Source: Allorhizocola rhizosphaerae (lineage in GTDB: Bacteria; Actinomycetota; Actinomycetes; Mycobacteriales; Micromonosporaceae). Taken from it: a stretch of DNA of 36,433 bases. Shown piece after piece: positions 10,452-19,148 of the stretch. Both the position numbers and the translations under genes were made by a program. The DNA lies in NCBI RefSeq assembly GCF_003426775.1, contig NZ_QJUG01000071.1, forward strand, positions 1 to 36,433, read 5' to 3'. Below the pieces are notes generated by a model that worked only from the letters and a program-made list of their open reading frames with translations, ran no database searches and was not told where the DNA came from. Numbering within the stretch: the stretch's first letter is position 1; each line of letters opens with the position of its first letter.

Positions 10452-12170
10452 ATGGGCAGCGAACTCAATGACGCGGAACGGCGGCTGTGGGAGGCGTTCG
10501 CCCACGGGACGCAGGTGGACCTGGGCCCGGGAGAACCGGCCGCTCCGGAGTTCACAGTGGACGGTTGGGGTCCGGATCGGACGGTCCGCGCCGAGGTGAT
10601 CGCACGCCTGCTGCTCGGCGCGCACCAGGGCGAACCCGGATACGTGGCCAAGGTGGTCCTGTCGGGTGCGCGCATCACCGGTCAGCTCAACCTCAACGGT
10701 GGCGAGGTGGGATACGAGGTGACCCTGGACAGGTGCTGGTTCGACGAGACACCGGACCTCGGGGACGCGAGCGGCAAGGGCTTGTTCGCCACCAACTGCC
10801 GGTTTCCGGGGCTGAACGCCTGGAACCTGAAGGTGTCGCTGGCCCAATTCGGCGGCTCGCGCTTCACCGGGCCGGTGCTCCTCACCGGCTCCAGGATCTC
10901 CGGAGACCTGGACTTCAGCGGCGCCCGGCTGGCCAATCCGGGCGACACCGCGCTCAATGCGCAGGACGTCAGCGTGGACGGCAGTGTGTTTTGCGGCTCC
11001 GGGTTCGAGGCCGAAGGGGTGATCGACCTCAACGGCATGAAGGTCCAGGGGCGGCTCGACATGACCGGGGCACGGCTGGACAACGCGGGCGGGATCTGCG
11101 TCGATGCCTACCAAGTGATCGTCGAGCGCGACGCGGCCTTCAGCGAGGTGAACGCGCAGGGTCAGATCCACCTGCGCCTCGCGCGGATCGGCGGGATGCT
11201 CGGCCTGGACAACATCAAGATCGAACGGCCGCCACCCGGCAACGACGGCACGGTGTTCCAGGGCGAGCTGCTCACCGTCGGCCAGGCGATCGTGTGCCGG
11301 TCTTCCGCCATCGATGGCGCCTTCGAGATCGGCTTCGCCAAGATTGGTACCGGCATCGACCTGAGCGGGACGGTCATCGAAAACCCCGGAGGGTTTTCGA
11401 TTATCGCCGAGGGCATCTCCGGCGGCGACTTCCGGTGCATCGACGACTTCCGGGCGGTCGGTACGATCAACCTCATCAGCGCGCGGCTGGACCGCCTCGC
11501 ACTGCAAAGCGGGAGACTCGCCGCAGCCGAGACGGAAGTCGACCTCTATCAGGCTACCGTCGGGACACTGGACATCACCGAGGGTGCTTTGGCGGGACGC
11601 ATGCACCTGTCCGGCCTTACCTACCAACGCATACCGCTGCTGCCGATCAAGAAGCTGCTGCGATGGCTGCGCAACGACCCGGACGGGTATCACCCCCAGC
11701 CGTATGAGCAGCTCGCCACGTATTACCGGGCCAATGGGGACGATCGAGAGGCACGCCGGACATTGCTGGCCAAGCGGCGCGCCCATCGGCGCTACCTCGG
11801 CCGGCCCCAACCCTGGTGGCGCTGGATCCGCAAGGTGCCGGGATGGGCCATGGACGGCCTGGCGGGATACGGTTACGCACCCGGGCGGGCCGTGTTTTGG
11901 CTCGCCGTCGCCCTAGGCACGGGCACGTGGGTGCTGCGTGACGCGCTGCCGCCGGATCGGTTGACCGAGCCCACCGCGAGCCGCACCGGCAACGCCTTCC
12001 TGCTCGCGGCGGACTCGCTGGTGCCCACGTCGCCGTTCGGGCTGCGCGACGCCGCTGAGCTCACCGGAACTGCGCTTGTCACGGCGATCGTGCTGCAGGT
12101 GCTCGGGTATGCGCTCTCGATCGCCGTACTGCCCGCGGTCACGCGGGCCCTGTCGCGTTCCGAGAAATGA
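10452..12170 (+). CDS. beta-solenoid protein with C-terminal membrane anchor
   Basis: Protein of 572 residues from ATG 10452 (MGSELNDAERRLWEAF); an earlier in-frame start lies in the tuf upstream region and is less likely. After an N-terminal helical part, residues about 70-390 repeat short turns such as LSGARITGQLNL, LTGSRISGDLDFSGARL and MTGARLDNAGG, a pentapeptide-like parallel beta-helix. A basic stretch (LAKRRAHRRYLGRPQPWWRW) precedes two membrane spans, about 490-510 and 540-560, separated by a loop. Streptomycete relatives are commonly annotated as membrane-associated oxidoreductase, but no cofactor motif is visible, so I do not support that function. A role as a cytoplasmic-face scaffold is possible. 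Confidence 0.75.
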   Translation: MGSELNDAERRLWEAFAHGTQVDLGPGEPAAPEFTVDGWGPDRTVRAEVIARLLLGAHQGEPGYVAKVVLSGARITGQLNLNGGEVGYEVTLDRCWFDETPDLGDASGKGLFATNCRFPGLNAWNLKVSLAQFGGSRFTGPVLLTGSRISGDLDFSGARLANPGDTALNAQDVSVDGSVFCGSGFEAEGVIDLNGMKVQGRLDMTGARLDNAGGICVDAYQVIVERDAAFSEVNAQGQIHLRLARIGGMLGLDNIKIERPPPGNDGTVFQGELLTVGQAIVCRSSAIDGAFEIGFAKIGTGIDLSGTVIENPGGFSIIAEGISGGDFRCIDDFRAVGTINLISARLDRLALQSGRLAAAETEVDLYQATVGTLDITEGALAGRMHLSGLTYQRIPLLPIKKLLRWLRNDPDGYHPQPYEQLATYYRANGDDREARRTLLAKRRAHRRYLGRPQPWWRWIRKVPGWAMDGLAGYGYAPGRAVFWLAVALGTGTWVLRDALPPDRLTEPTASRTGNAFLLAADSLVPTSPFGLRDAAELTGTALVTAIVLQVLGYALSIAVLPAVTRALSRSEK

Positions 12171-12196
12171 ATCACCACATCCGCGACCACCGGTGT

Positions 12197-12219
12197 GGGC
12201 GGCGGCTGGACCGCCGCCC
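12197..12219 (+). terminator. GC-rich stem-loop after beta-solenoid gene
   Basis: A perfect nine-base stem, GGGCGGCGG and CCGCCGCCC, closes a five-base loop (CTGGA), 26 bases past the stop. There is no U-run, as is common for actinobacterial terminators. Confidence 0.55.
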
Positions 12220-12269
12220 GGCTCCCAGCCGTCCGACCCCCACGCATCGCGTGTGACTACGCTGCCCTG

Positions 12270-13070
12270 ATGTTCGCACTCACGGTGTTCGCGCTCAGTG
12301 TCCTGTCGCGAGCCGAGATCGGCCGGACCGGCAAGATCATGGTGCTGGTGGCCGGGCTGGTGGGCCTGCTGGATTTGCTAAGCAAAAAGTTGACGGACTG
12401 GGCGAAGCGGGCCGCCGAGCGCCACGATTTGTCGGCGGCCTGGCTTGGTCGGGTGCGCACCATCCACCGGCTGCGACGGCTGCAGTTGCGGATGTATTGG
12501 AAGGCCGGCCACAACCTGCCGTTCGAATCCAGGTATTTCACCTCCCAGGAGTTCGCTGCCTTCGCCCAAGAGCTTCGCGACACGTGCGGACTGGTGAAAG
12601 TCCTGAACTACGACGGGCCCAGGGAAGCTTTGATGAAGCAGTCGGCCAAGGCGGCCCGGTTGATCCGGGACTTTCTCGCCGCGCGCCTCAACGAAAAGGA
12701 GCGCGCGGCGCTCGACGCACCGCTGCCCACGGATAACGAGCGGCGATTTATGACCATCGTGTCCGCGATTTTACTCAGCGGCGTGGCGGGCATCGTCGCC
12801 CTGGTGACAGCAGGCATCGTGGGGACGGTTGACCAGTTCGGTCTCAAGCTGCTGGGGGCCATCTTCGGCCTGATGCTCCTCAACGCAGTCGTCGTTCTGC
12901 AGTACGACGACCTGGCTGAGCTGGCGACCAAGGCGGCGGCGAGCACGCAGCTGGGATTGGCCCGGGCGACGCGCCTGATGCTGGGTGACGGCAAGGCGCA
13001 TCCGTTGCGCTGGGCCGCCCTGCTGGCGTTCCTGGCCGGCTCGGTGCTGGACCTGATCGCCTCGTGGTGA
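12270..13070 (+). CDS. hypothetical membrane protein
   Basis: Unrecognised 266-residue protein. Start ATG 12270 (MFALTVFALSVLSR) is preferred because it places a hydrophobic segment at the N-terminus; an in-frame ATG at 12195 lies within the preceding stem-loop. Likely membrane spans are at about residues 1-13 with 24-42, 164-188, 192-215 and 246-264. Between them is a charged, soluble helical stretch with many Arg and Lys (KKLTDWAKRAAERHDL, RTIHRLRRLQLRMYW). No catalytic motif is visible. It follows the beta-solenoid gene on the same strand after a terminator-like hairpin, so co-transcription is uncertain. Confidence 0.65.
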   Translation: MFALTVFALSVLSRAEIGRTGKIMVLVAGLVGLLDLLSKKLTDWAKRAAERHDLSAAWLGRVRTIHRLRRLQLRMYWKAGHNLPFESRYFTSQEFAAFAQELRDTCGLVKVLNYDGPREALMKQSAKAARLIRDFLAARLNEKERAALDAPLPTDNERRFMTIVSAILLSGVAGIVALVTAGIVGTVDQFGLKLLGAIFGLMLLNAVVVLQYDDLAELATKAAASTQLGLARATRLMLGDGKAHPLRWAALLAFLAGSVLDLIASW

Positions 13071-13139
13071 CAAACGAACGGTGACCAACGGTAACCGAGC
13101 TGCCGTCGCCGGCCGGCCGCACCGAAGCGTGGGCGTATC

Positions 13140-14120
13140 GTGGTGATCGTGGCGAAGGGCGGCGAGGAGCGCGATGGGGTGTCCCTGACCAATCTCGATC
13201 AGCAGCTGTTCGAGGGGGCGGGGGCGACGAAGCGCGAGCTCGTCGATTATCTGGACGCGGTCAGCGAACGCATGGTGCCGCAGCTGCGCGACCGGCCGCT
13301 GACGGTGATGCGCGTGCTGCGCGGGCAGAAACCGTTCATGCAGAAGAACCTTCCCAAATACACGCCCGACTGGGTGCGCACGGCGACGGTGTGGGCGGAG
13401 ACGTCGCAGCGGGAGGTGTCCTATGCGCTGTGCAATGACCGGCGCACGCTTGTGTGGTTTGCCAATCAGCGGGCGATCGAATACCACCCGGCGCTGGTGC
13501 GTGCCGCTGACTGGACTCATCCCACGCATCTGATCCTCGATATCGACCCGCCCGCCGAGGACGGCTTCGCGTCGGCGGTCGGGGCGGCCAAGCTCGTGCG
13601 CCGGGCGCTGGCCGACTCGGGGTTGGCCGGTGTGGTGAAAACCAGCGGCGCGAAGGGGCTTCACATCTTCGTGCCGATCGACGACAGTGCGTCCATCGAG
13701 GACGTGGCCGGGGCGACGCGTGCCCTTGCCGCACGCGCCGAACGCCTCGACCCCGACCTGGCGACGACCGCGTTCATCCGCGAAGACCGGGGCGGCAAGG
13801 TGTTCATCGACTCTACACGGGCGGGCGGGGCGACCGTGGTGTCGGTCTACAGCCCGCGCCTGCGGCCCGGTGTTCCGGTGTCGTTCCCGCTCGGCTGGGA
13901 CGACCTGGACAGCGTGGCCCCGGCCGACTTCACCGTGCACACCGCGGTCGGTCTGCTGAGCGCGCGCGACCCGTGGGCCGAAAGCATGCCCGCACCGCAA
14001 CGCCTGCCCGCCGAGCTCATCGACGAGGGTCGCACCATCCCGATCGCCCGTGTGCAGGCGATGCACGAGGGCAAGCGACGCCGGCGAGCGCAGGCCCAAA
14101 ATGCTGAACTAACCGAATAA
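13140..14120 (+). CDS. LigD-type polymerase/primase domain protein (NHEJ-like)
   Basis: Stand-alone archaeo-eukaryotic primase-fold polymerase of the LigD PolDom family, 326 residues. Visible are the metal-binding LILDIDPPAED (DxD), the nucleotide-binding VKTSGAKGLHIFVPID and the later FIDSTRAGGATVVSVYSPR. These enzymes add ribo- or deoxynucleotides at broken DNA ends, usually beside Ku and a ligase. Neither is present here, nor are nuclease or ligase domains in this protein, so it matches the separate PolD1/PolD2-type proteins of mycobacteria. The open frame begins at GTG 13140; GTG 13149 (VAKGGEERDG) is equally good and no clear ribosome site decides. The last 12 bases overlap the convergent membrane-protein gene. 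Confidence 0.88.
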   Translation: MVIVAKGGEERDGVSLTNLDQQLFEGAGATKRELVDYLDAVSERMVPQLRDRPLTVMRVLRGQKPFMQKNLPKYTPDWVRTATVWAETSQREVSYALCNDRRTLVWFANQRAIEYHPALVRAADWTHPTHLILDIDPPAEDGFASAVGAAKLVRRALADSGLAGVVKTSGAKGLHIFVPIDDSASIEDVAGATRALAARAERLDPDLATTAFIREDRGGKVFIDSTRAGGATVVSVYSPRLRPGVPVSFPLGWDDLDSVAPADFTVHTAVGLLSARDPWAESMPAPQRLPAELIDEGRTIPIARVQAMHEGKRRRRAQAQNAELTE

Positions 14121-15686
14121 CGGGTCCCGATGTGGCGGGCACGCCGCCATGCTCGGCGCCTCCTCCGGCACGCAGTGCGCCGGCAGCCCGACCAGCAGAT
14201 TGCGGTCATACACGAGGATCGTGGCCGTGGGCAGCACCTGCTGCCGCACGGGCGATCCGAACTGGCGCAGCGCCACATCCACGTCGCCCGGCCAGTTCTT
14301 CGTGTCCACCACGATGAAGCGCGCGTCGTGCACGGCCGGGTCATACCAGTCCAGTTTGGACTCCGAACGGTAGCCGCGGATCCGGTCCCCGCCCACCACC
14401 GGGAAGACCTTGACCCGGCCCGCCGTCAGCAAAGTGATGTTGTTGGAGTACCAGTAACTGCCCAGCCCCTGCCGCAGGCCCTGCGAGTCCAGCCAGGCCG
14501 CGATGTCGCGCCCGTTGGTCGCCTTCGGATAGGCGACCGCCTGCACGGCGAGCTCCAGCGCGAGCAGCCCAGCCACACCCAGCGCGGCGAGGCGCCACTG
14601 CGGCCGGGTGGCCAGCCCCAGACGCGCCCCCCAGACGCGGCCAACCAGCGCGGCTGAAAGTGGTACCACAGCGATGATTTGACGGGAAGTCCCCATGTCG
14701 AGCGGAAGCGTCGACACCAGGTAGGCGCCGATGTTGACGCCGATGCCGACCGCGGCGAGCTCGGCCAGCCGGTCCCCCGGCTCGCCCCGTCGACGCCGGA
14801 CCAGGCGCCACAGCACCAGCACCGTGGTCACGACCGCCAGCGCCAACAGTCCAAGGTGGACCACGCCCATCGCCAGACGCCACTCGTTTTCGCGGTCGGG
14901 CAGGTATCCACCGAAGTTGCCCACGATGCCGCGCAGGGTCAGCGAGAGGTTGTGCCCAAACAGCCGCTCCCACGAAGCGAACTCCACGGTCGGCGGGTGC
15001 GCGGCCCAGCCCCCGCCCGCGCGGATGGCCAACTGCGCGGCCTGGTTGAGCACCACCGACCCGAATGCGGCCAGGATCAGCTGCGCGTCCACGCCCCACC
15101 ACGTCCGATCGCGCACCATCCGCAACGCGCAGACCACGGCCAGCGGCAGCGCGCCGATGTACATCACGAGCGGATCGGACAGCTGCCCCCACGCGAGCAT
15201 CCCGGCCACGGCCCACGGCACCCACCGGCGGTCGGCGAAGCGGTCGAGCACGATCCAGGTCAGCAGGAGCGGGATCGCCGTGCCCGTGTGGTCGGGCGAG
15301 GTCAGCTGCACGGATGTGCCGATGCCCATGGCGGGCACGCCCACCACGGCCACGGCGAGCAGCTTGCCCCACCAGGACGGGCCCGCCGCCACGGCCACGA
15401 CGATCACGAGCAACACGAACGTGAGCGCCACGCCCAGGTTGACGACCTCGCTGTGCAGCCCGGTCACCAGCTCGACCGCCATGAAGTGGATCAGCTCGTT
15501 GGTGTAGAACGGGACGTCCGTGGTCGTCCACCCGCGCAGCAACACGTTGCCGTGCAACATGTCCCAGGATTGCAGCGCGTTGCTCGAACCGTCCGCGCTC
15601 ACACCCATCGCCTGCGAGCTTTTCAGGTACCCCCAAAAAAGCAGAGGGATCGCTACAACGGCCGCCGCCCACCGCAACAACAACAC
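14109..15686 (-). CDS. polytopic membrane protein, GT-C-like
   Basis: Unassigned membrane protein of 525 residues with roughly ten hydrophobic spans over the first 390 residues and a soluble C-terminal tail. An early extracytoplasmic loop (residues about 28-70, GVSADGSSNALQSWDMLHGN) and the general plan resemble GT-C glycosyltransferases of the PMT type or related hypothetical proteins. No DxD-type catalytic pair can be assigned with confidence. The tail contains DARFIVVDTKNWPGDVD and ATILVYDRNLLVGLP, a pattern seen at the ends of such transferases. It starts with GTG 15686, ten bases after the stop of an acyl-CoA synthetase on the same strand, so the two are probably co-transcribed from the promoter with the KstR-like site at 17222. 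Confidence 0.75.
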   Translation of the reverse strand: MLLLRWAAAVVAIPLLFWGYLKSSQAMGVSADGSSNALQSWDMLHGNVLLRGWTTTDVPFYTNELIHFMAVELVTGLHSEVVNLGVALTFVLLVIVVAVAAGPSWWGKLLAVAVVGVPAMGIGTSVQLTSPDHTGTAIPLLLTWIVLDRFADRRWVPWAVAGMLAWGQLSDPLVMYIGALPLAVVCALRMVRDRTWWGVDAQLILAAFGSVVLNQAAQLAIRAGGGWAAHPPTVEFASWERLFGHNLSLTLRGIVGNFGGYLPDRENEWRLAMGVVHLGLLALAVVTTVLVLWRLVRRRRGEPGDRLAELAAVGIGVNIGAYLVSTLPLDMGTSRQIIAVVPLSAALVGRVWGARLGLATRPQWRLAALGVAGLLALELAVQAVAYPKATNGRDIAAWLDSQGLRQGLGSYWYSNNITLLTAGRVKVFPVVGGDRIRGYRSESKLDWYDPAVHDARFIVVDTKNWPGDVDVALRQFGSPVRQQVLPTATILVYDRNLLVGLPAHCVPEEAPSMAACPPHRDPLFG

Positions 15687-15696
15687 CAGACGAAGA

Positions 15697-17211
15697 CTAG
15701 ATCACACGCTCCCGTCCGGCCCAATACGGGTCGCGCAGCCGTCGTTTGTAGAGCTTGCCGTTGGGGTCGCGGGGCATCTCGGCGATGTAGTCCACGGATT
15801 TCGGGAGTTTGAAGCGGGCCAGCCGGGTGGCCGCGAACGCGAGCAGCTCCTCGGTCAGCGCCGGACCGGCCTGCACCCCCGCGACCGGCTGCACCACTGC
15901 CTTGATCTCCTCGCCCCAGTCCTCGTGCGGGATGCCGAACACGGCCACGTCGGCGACCTTCGGGTGGCACGACAGCTCCGACTCGATCTCGGCCGGGTAG
16001 ATGTTGACTCCCCCGGAAATGATCAGATCGCTGCTCCGGTCGCAAAGATAGAGATAACCGTCTTTATCGAGGTACCCGATGTCGCCCACGGTGAACATCG
16101 ACCCCATCCGGGCGGCCCTGGTCTTGGCCTCGTCCTTGTGGTACTCGAACGTGGACGTGCCCATCTGCATGTAGACCTGGCCGGGCTCGCCCGGTGGCAT
16201 GTCGTTGCCGTCGGCGTCGAGCACGCGCACGGTCGAGCCCGGCCACGCCTTGCCCACCGAGCCGGGTCGCTCCAGCCACTCCTGCGCGGTGATCAGCGCC
16301 CCGCCGCCCTCGGACGCCGCGTAGTACTCGACGACCACCGGCCCCCACCAGTCGAGCATGTCCCGCTTGACCTGCTGCGGGCACGGCGCCGCCCCGTGAA
16401 TCGCGGCCCGCATCGAGGACACGTCGTATCGCTGTCTGCCCTCCACCGACAGCAGGCGCCTGAACTGGGTCGGGACCATGTGCGTGTGCGTGACCCTGTG
16501 GCGCTCGATCAGCTCCAGCATCCGGCGCGGGTCCCAGTGGTCCATCAGCACCACCGGGTGTCCAAACTGGAGGGATATCGTCACGAAGTTGAGCACGGCC
16601 GCGTGGTAGAGCGGCGACCCGCACAGGTGCACGTGCCCGTCGAAGGGCTTGAGCCCGAACAGCCCGAAGAACCATGCGGCGGTCGGGGGCACCTGGTCGG
16701 GCGAGGCCCCGGTCAGCGGGCGCTTGACGCCTTTGGGCCGCCCGGAGGTGCCGGACGTGTACACCATCGGGGCCCCCGCCGTGCGGCCGTCCGGCTTGCC
16801 GTCCTTGCGCAACCGCTCAAGCGGCTCGAACCCTGGCACGTCGCCGAACTTGAACTCGGCGTCGACGGCGCTCGCCACCTCCGCGAACCGGCCGTCGGCG
16901 ATCAAAACCCGCGCGCCGCAATCGGAGAGGATATGGCCGACCTCCGGGGCGGTCAGATGCCAATTTACCGGTACCACGTACAGCCCGATCTGGATGGCGG
17001 CGAAGTACAGCTCCACGAGCACCGGTCCGTTGGGTTGCAGCAGCACTATGCTGTCACCGGGGCACAGGCCGAGGGCCTGCAGGCCGCACGCGTAGCGGTC
17101 GGCGGCGGCGACCAGTTCGCCGTAGGTCGTCTCGCGCCCGCCGGGCTCGATGATGGCCGTGGCGCCGGGCGTCGCGGTGGCGATGTTCCACAGTCCGATG
17201 GTGGTGGTCAC
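15697..17211 (-). CDS. acyl-CoA synthetase (ANL superfamily)
   Basis: AMP-forming CoA ligase of 504 residues, activating an acid through an acyl-adenylate. Motifs in order: P-loop MVYTSGTSGRPKGVKR, the aromatic EYYAASEGGG, A7 VGDIGYLDKDGYLYL, A8 DRSSDLIISGGVNIYPAEIE, and the catalytic lysine in DPNGKLYKRRL. The start is GTG 17211. It is not close to FadD17 or FadD19 in the parts I can recall, so no symbol is given. It faces the DUF35-ltp operon across two KstR-like sites, one a perfect match 11 bases upstream of its start, so it should be induced by sterols. The likely substrate is a sterol side-chain or ring-derived acid. Confidence 0.88.
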   Translation of the reverse strand: MTTTIGLWNIATATPGATAIIEPGGRETTYGELVAAADRYACGLQALGLCPGDSIVLLQPNGPVLVELYFAAIQIGLYVVPVNWHLTAPEVGHILSDCGARVLIADGRFAEVASAVDAEFKFGDVPGFEPLERLRKDGKPDGRTAGAPMVYTSGTSGRPKGVKRPLTGASPDQVPPTAAWFFGLFGLKPFDGHVHLCGSPLYHAAVLNFVTISLQFGHPVVLMDHWDPRRMLELIERHRVTHTHMVPTQFRRLLSVEGRQRYDVSSMRAAIHGAAPCPQQVKRDMLDWWGPVVVEYYAASEGGGALITAQEWLERPGSVGKAWPGSTVRVLDADGNDMPPGEPGQVYMQMGTSTFEYHKDEAKTRAARMGSMFTVGDIGYLDKDGYLYLCDRSSDLIISGGVNIYPAEIESELSCHPKVADVAVFGIPHEDWGEEIKAVVQPVAGVQAGPALTEELLAFAATRLARFKLPKSVDYIAEMPRDPNGKLYKRRLRDPYWAGRERVI

Positions 17212-17221
17212 ACCCCAAATC

Positions 17222-17235
17222 TAGAACGCGTTACA
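17222..17235. promoter_or_regulatory. KstR-like operator (acyl-CoA synthetase side)
   Basis: TAGAACGCGTTACA fits all eight fixed positions of TnnAACnnGTTnnA. It lies 11 bases upstream of the GTG start of the leftward acyl-CoA synthetase, a position that would block its promoter. Confidence 0.8.
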
Positions 17236-17278
17236 AAAGTGAACAAGGCATCAGCCGCATGGCATTGCCCGCCGGTTT

Positions 17279-17292
17279 CGTAACGTGTTTCA
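17279..17292. promoter_or_regulatory. KstR-like operator (DUF35-ltp operon side)
   Basis: CGTAACGTGTTTCA matches seven of eight fixed positions, with C for the first T. It ends nine bases before the ATG of the DUF35 gene. Together with the site at 17222 it gives each divergent unit its own operator. Confidence 0.7.
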
Positions 17293-17301
17293 ATTTGGCC
17301 C

Positions 17302-18258
17302 ATGACGACGTCGTTACAGGCGCCGATGGAGGTCGGGTTCGACTACACGCGGTCGCTCGGCCCGACGCTGAGCGCGTTCATGACCGGTCTGGTGGGCGGG
17401 CGGATTCTCGGCTCCCGCTCCGGTGGGCAGGTGCACGTGCCGCCACTGGAGTACGACCCGGTCACCCTGCAGCCCACCGCCGAGCTCGTGGAGGTTTCGG
17501 ACGTCGGCACGGTCGTCTCGTGGTCGTGGATGGCGCAACCACTGCCGGGGCAGCCGCTGTCCACGCCGTTCGCCTGGGCACTGATCCGACTCGACGGAGC
17601 CGACACACCCCTGTTGCACGCGATCGACGCCCCCCTCGAATCGATGCACACAGGCATGCGCGTGCAGGCACATTGGGCCGACTCCCGTGTCGGCTCCATC
17701 CGCGACATCGCGTGCTTCCTTCGCGTTGATCATGAACTTACGGCCATGTTCGACGACGTGTCGGCACACCAACTTCATGATCAATCCATGACGGTGACGC
17801 CCATTCACCTGAGCTACACGCACACGGCCTCACCCGAGGAGAGCCGTTACTTGCGAGCTCTGGCCGAGGGGCGGATCATCGGGCAGCGGTGTCCCATGTG
17901 CCGCAAGGTTTACGTGCCGCCGCGCGGCGCGTGCCCGACCGATGGCGTGCCGACCACCGACGACGTGGAGCTGCCCGACGTCGGCACGATCACCACGTTC
18001 TGCATCGTCAACGTGCCTTTCCCGGGGCAGCGCACCAAGCCGCCATACGTGCACGCGGCCGTGCTGCTCGACGGGGCCGACATCCCGTTTTCCCATTTGG
18101 TTTTGGGCTGCCCCGCTTCGGACGTGCGCATGGGCATGCGCGTCCGTGCGGTGTGGAAACCCCGCGAGCAGTGGACCACCTCCCCGCAGAACATCGACCA
18201 TTTCGAGCCGGCGGGCGAACCGGACGCCGATTACGAGACCTATGCGGAGCACCTGTGA
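17302..18258 (+). CDS. double DUF35 OB-fold protein (Rv3521-like) with repeat-encoded linker
   Basis: Predicted partner of the two Ltp proteins that follow; DUF35 proteins bind acyl-CoA and pair with thiolase-like aldolases, as in ChsH2-Ltp2. The 318 residues form two modules. The first (about 1-138, starting MTTSLQAPMEVGFDYTRSLG) has lost its zinc Cys residues. The second (about 163-318) keeps CPMC and ACPTDG before the OB fold (VELPDVGTITTFC). Mycobacterial Rv3521 has, as I recall, the same layout in about 300 residues. Between the modules, residues 142-161 (VDHELTAMFDDVSAHQLHDQ) are encoded by a copy of the 61-bp palindromic repeat, open in this frame. The stop overlaps the next start (GTGA, 18255-18258). 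Confidence 0.88.
   Translation: MTTSLQAPMEVGFDYTRSLGPTLSAFMTGLVGGRILGSRSGGQVHVPPLEYDPVTLQPTAELVEVSDVGTVVSWSWMAQPLPGQPLSTPFAWALIRLDGADTPLLHAIDAPLESMHTGMRVQAHWADSRVGSIRDIACFLRVDHELTAMFDDVSAHQLHDQSMTVTPIHLSYTHTASPEESRYLRALAEGRIIGQRCPMCRKVYVPPRGACPTDGVPTTDDVELPDVGTITTFCIVNVPFPGQRTKPPYVHAAVLLDGADIPFSHLVLGCPASDVRMGMRVRAVWKPREQWTTSPQNIDHFEPAGEPDADYETYAEHL
17725..17785 (+). repeat. 61-bp palindromic repeat, copy 2, within a coding region
   Basis: This is the most symmetrical copy. Arms TTGATCATGAA (17726-17736) and TTCATGATCAA (17774-17784) are perfect complements, extending to 14 bases with one mismatch. The centre is TTCGACGACGTGTCG. The first 60 bases make exactly 20 codons with no stop in the frame of the DUF35 gene, so it is translated as the linker between the two OB modules. 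Confidence 0.88.
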
Positions 18259-19148
18259 GAGACGTCGCCGTAGTTGGTTTCGCGGAATCACCGCACACGT
18301 TCGCGACCCCGGGCACCAGCAACGGGGTCGAGATGCTTGTGCCCATCTTCGCCGAGGTGCTCGGCAAGACCGGACTGTCCAAGGCGGACGTGGACTTCTG
18401 GTGCTCGGGCTCGTCGGATTACCTGGCCGGGCGGGCGTTCTCGTTCGTGTCGGCGGTCGACGCGATCGGCGCCTATCCGCCGATCAACGAGTCGCACGTG
18501 GAGATGGACGCCGCGTGGGCGCTGTACGAGGCGTGGCTCAAAATCCTCACCGGCGAGGTCGACACTGCGCTCGTGTACGGCTTCGGCAAGGCCAGCGCCG
18601 GAGACCCGCGCCGCGTGCTGGCCCTCCAACTCGACCCCTACGTGGTCGCACCGCTGTGGCCCGACCCCGACAGCCTGGCGGGCCTGCAACACCGCATGGG
18701 CCTTGAGGCCGGGCTCTGGAGCGAGCCGTTGACACCCGTCCCGTTCGCCGACGGCGCGTCGGTCGTCGTGCTCGCCTCCGGGGACAGGGCCGGCGACCTG
18801 TGCGACCGGCCGGCCTGGATCACACGCATCGAGCATCGCGTGGACGCTCAGCTACGCCATTGGCTCGACGTGCCTTCCGCCCGCTTCGAAGTGGGCGATG
18901 TCGAGATCGCCGAAGTTCATGCGCCCTATCGCCATCAGGAGATTCTGCTCGCGCGCGAATTGGGCCTCGGCGATGGTGTTGCGGTGAACGGGCTGCGCGA
19001 AGGGAATCCGATGTTCGCGGCCGGCCTGGCGCGCATCGGCACGGCCGCGACCCACATCCACGACGGCCGGGCCAACCGGGTGCTCGCGCACGCCTCCAGC
19101 GGCCCGCTGCTGCAACAGAATCTCGTGTGCATCCTGGAGGCCCGATGA
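18255..19148 (+). CDS. ltp4: Ltp4-like thiolase-fold protein (predicted steroid aldol-lyase subunit)
   Basis: SCP2-thiolase-like protein of 297 residues, shorter than the roughly 350 recalled for Rv3522. It lacks the thiolase nucleophile: the segment where Cys would sit reads PPINESHVEMDAAWALYEAW. The C-terminal GNPMFAAGLARIG replaces the GHPxGxxG His motif with Asn, and the end LAHASSGPLLQQNLVCILEA is typical of the Ltp4 group. In Rhodococcus, Ltp3 and Ltp4 are aldol-lyases needed for C24-branched sterol side chains, so retro-aldol cleavage of a hydroxylated side-chain CoA is the best guess. GTG 18255 overlaps the DUF35 stop, and its own stop overlaps the ltp3 start (ATGA), so the three are translationally coupled and likely form one complex. 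Confidence 0.83.
   Translation: MRDVAVVGFAESPHTFATPGTSNGVEMLVPIFAEVLGKTGLSKADVDFWCSGSSDYLAGRAFSFVSAVDAIGAYPPINESHVEMDAAWALYEAWLKILTGEVDTALVYGFGKASAGDPRRVLALQLDPYVVAPLWPDPDSLAGLQHRMGLEAGLWSEPLTPVPFADGASVVVLASGDRAGDLCDRPAWITRIEHRVDAQLRHWLDVPSARFEVGDVEIAEVHAPYRHQEILLARELGLGDGVAVNGLREGNPMFAAGLARIGTAATHIHDGRANRVLAHASSGPLLQQNLVCILEAR

Noticed and set aside
10290-11810. 506-residue minus-strand open frame opposite the beta-solenoid gene
   Set aside because: Composition is typical of an antisense shadow and no family motif is seen. The opposite strand has a repetitive solenoid and membrane spans.
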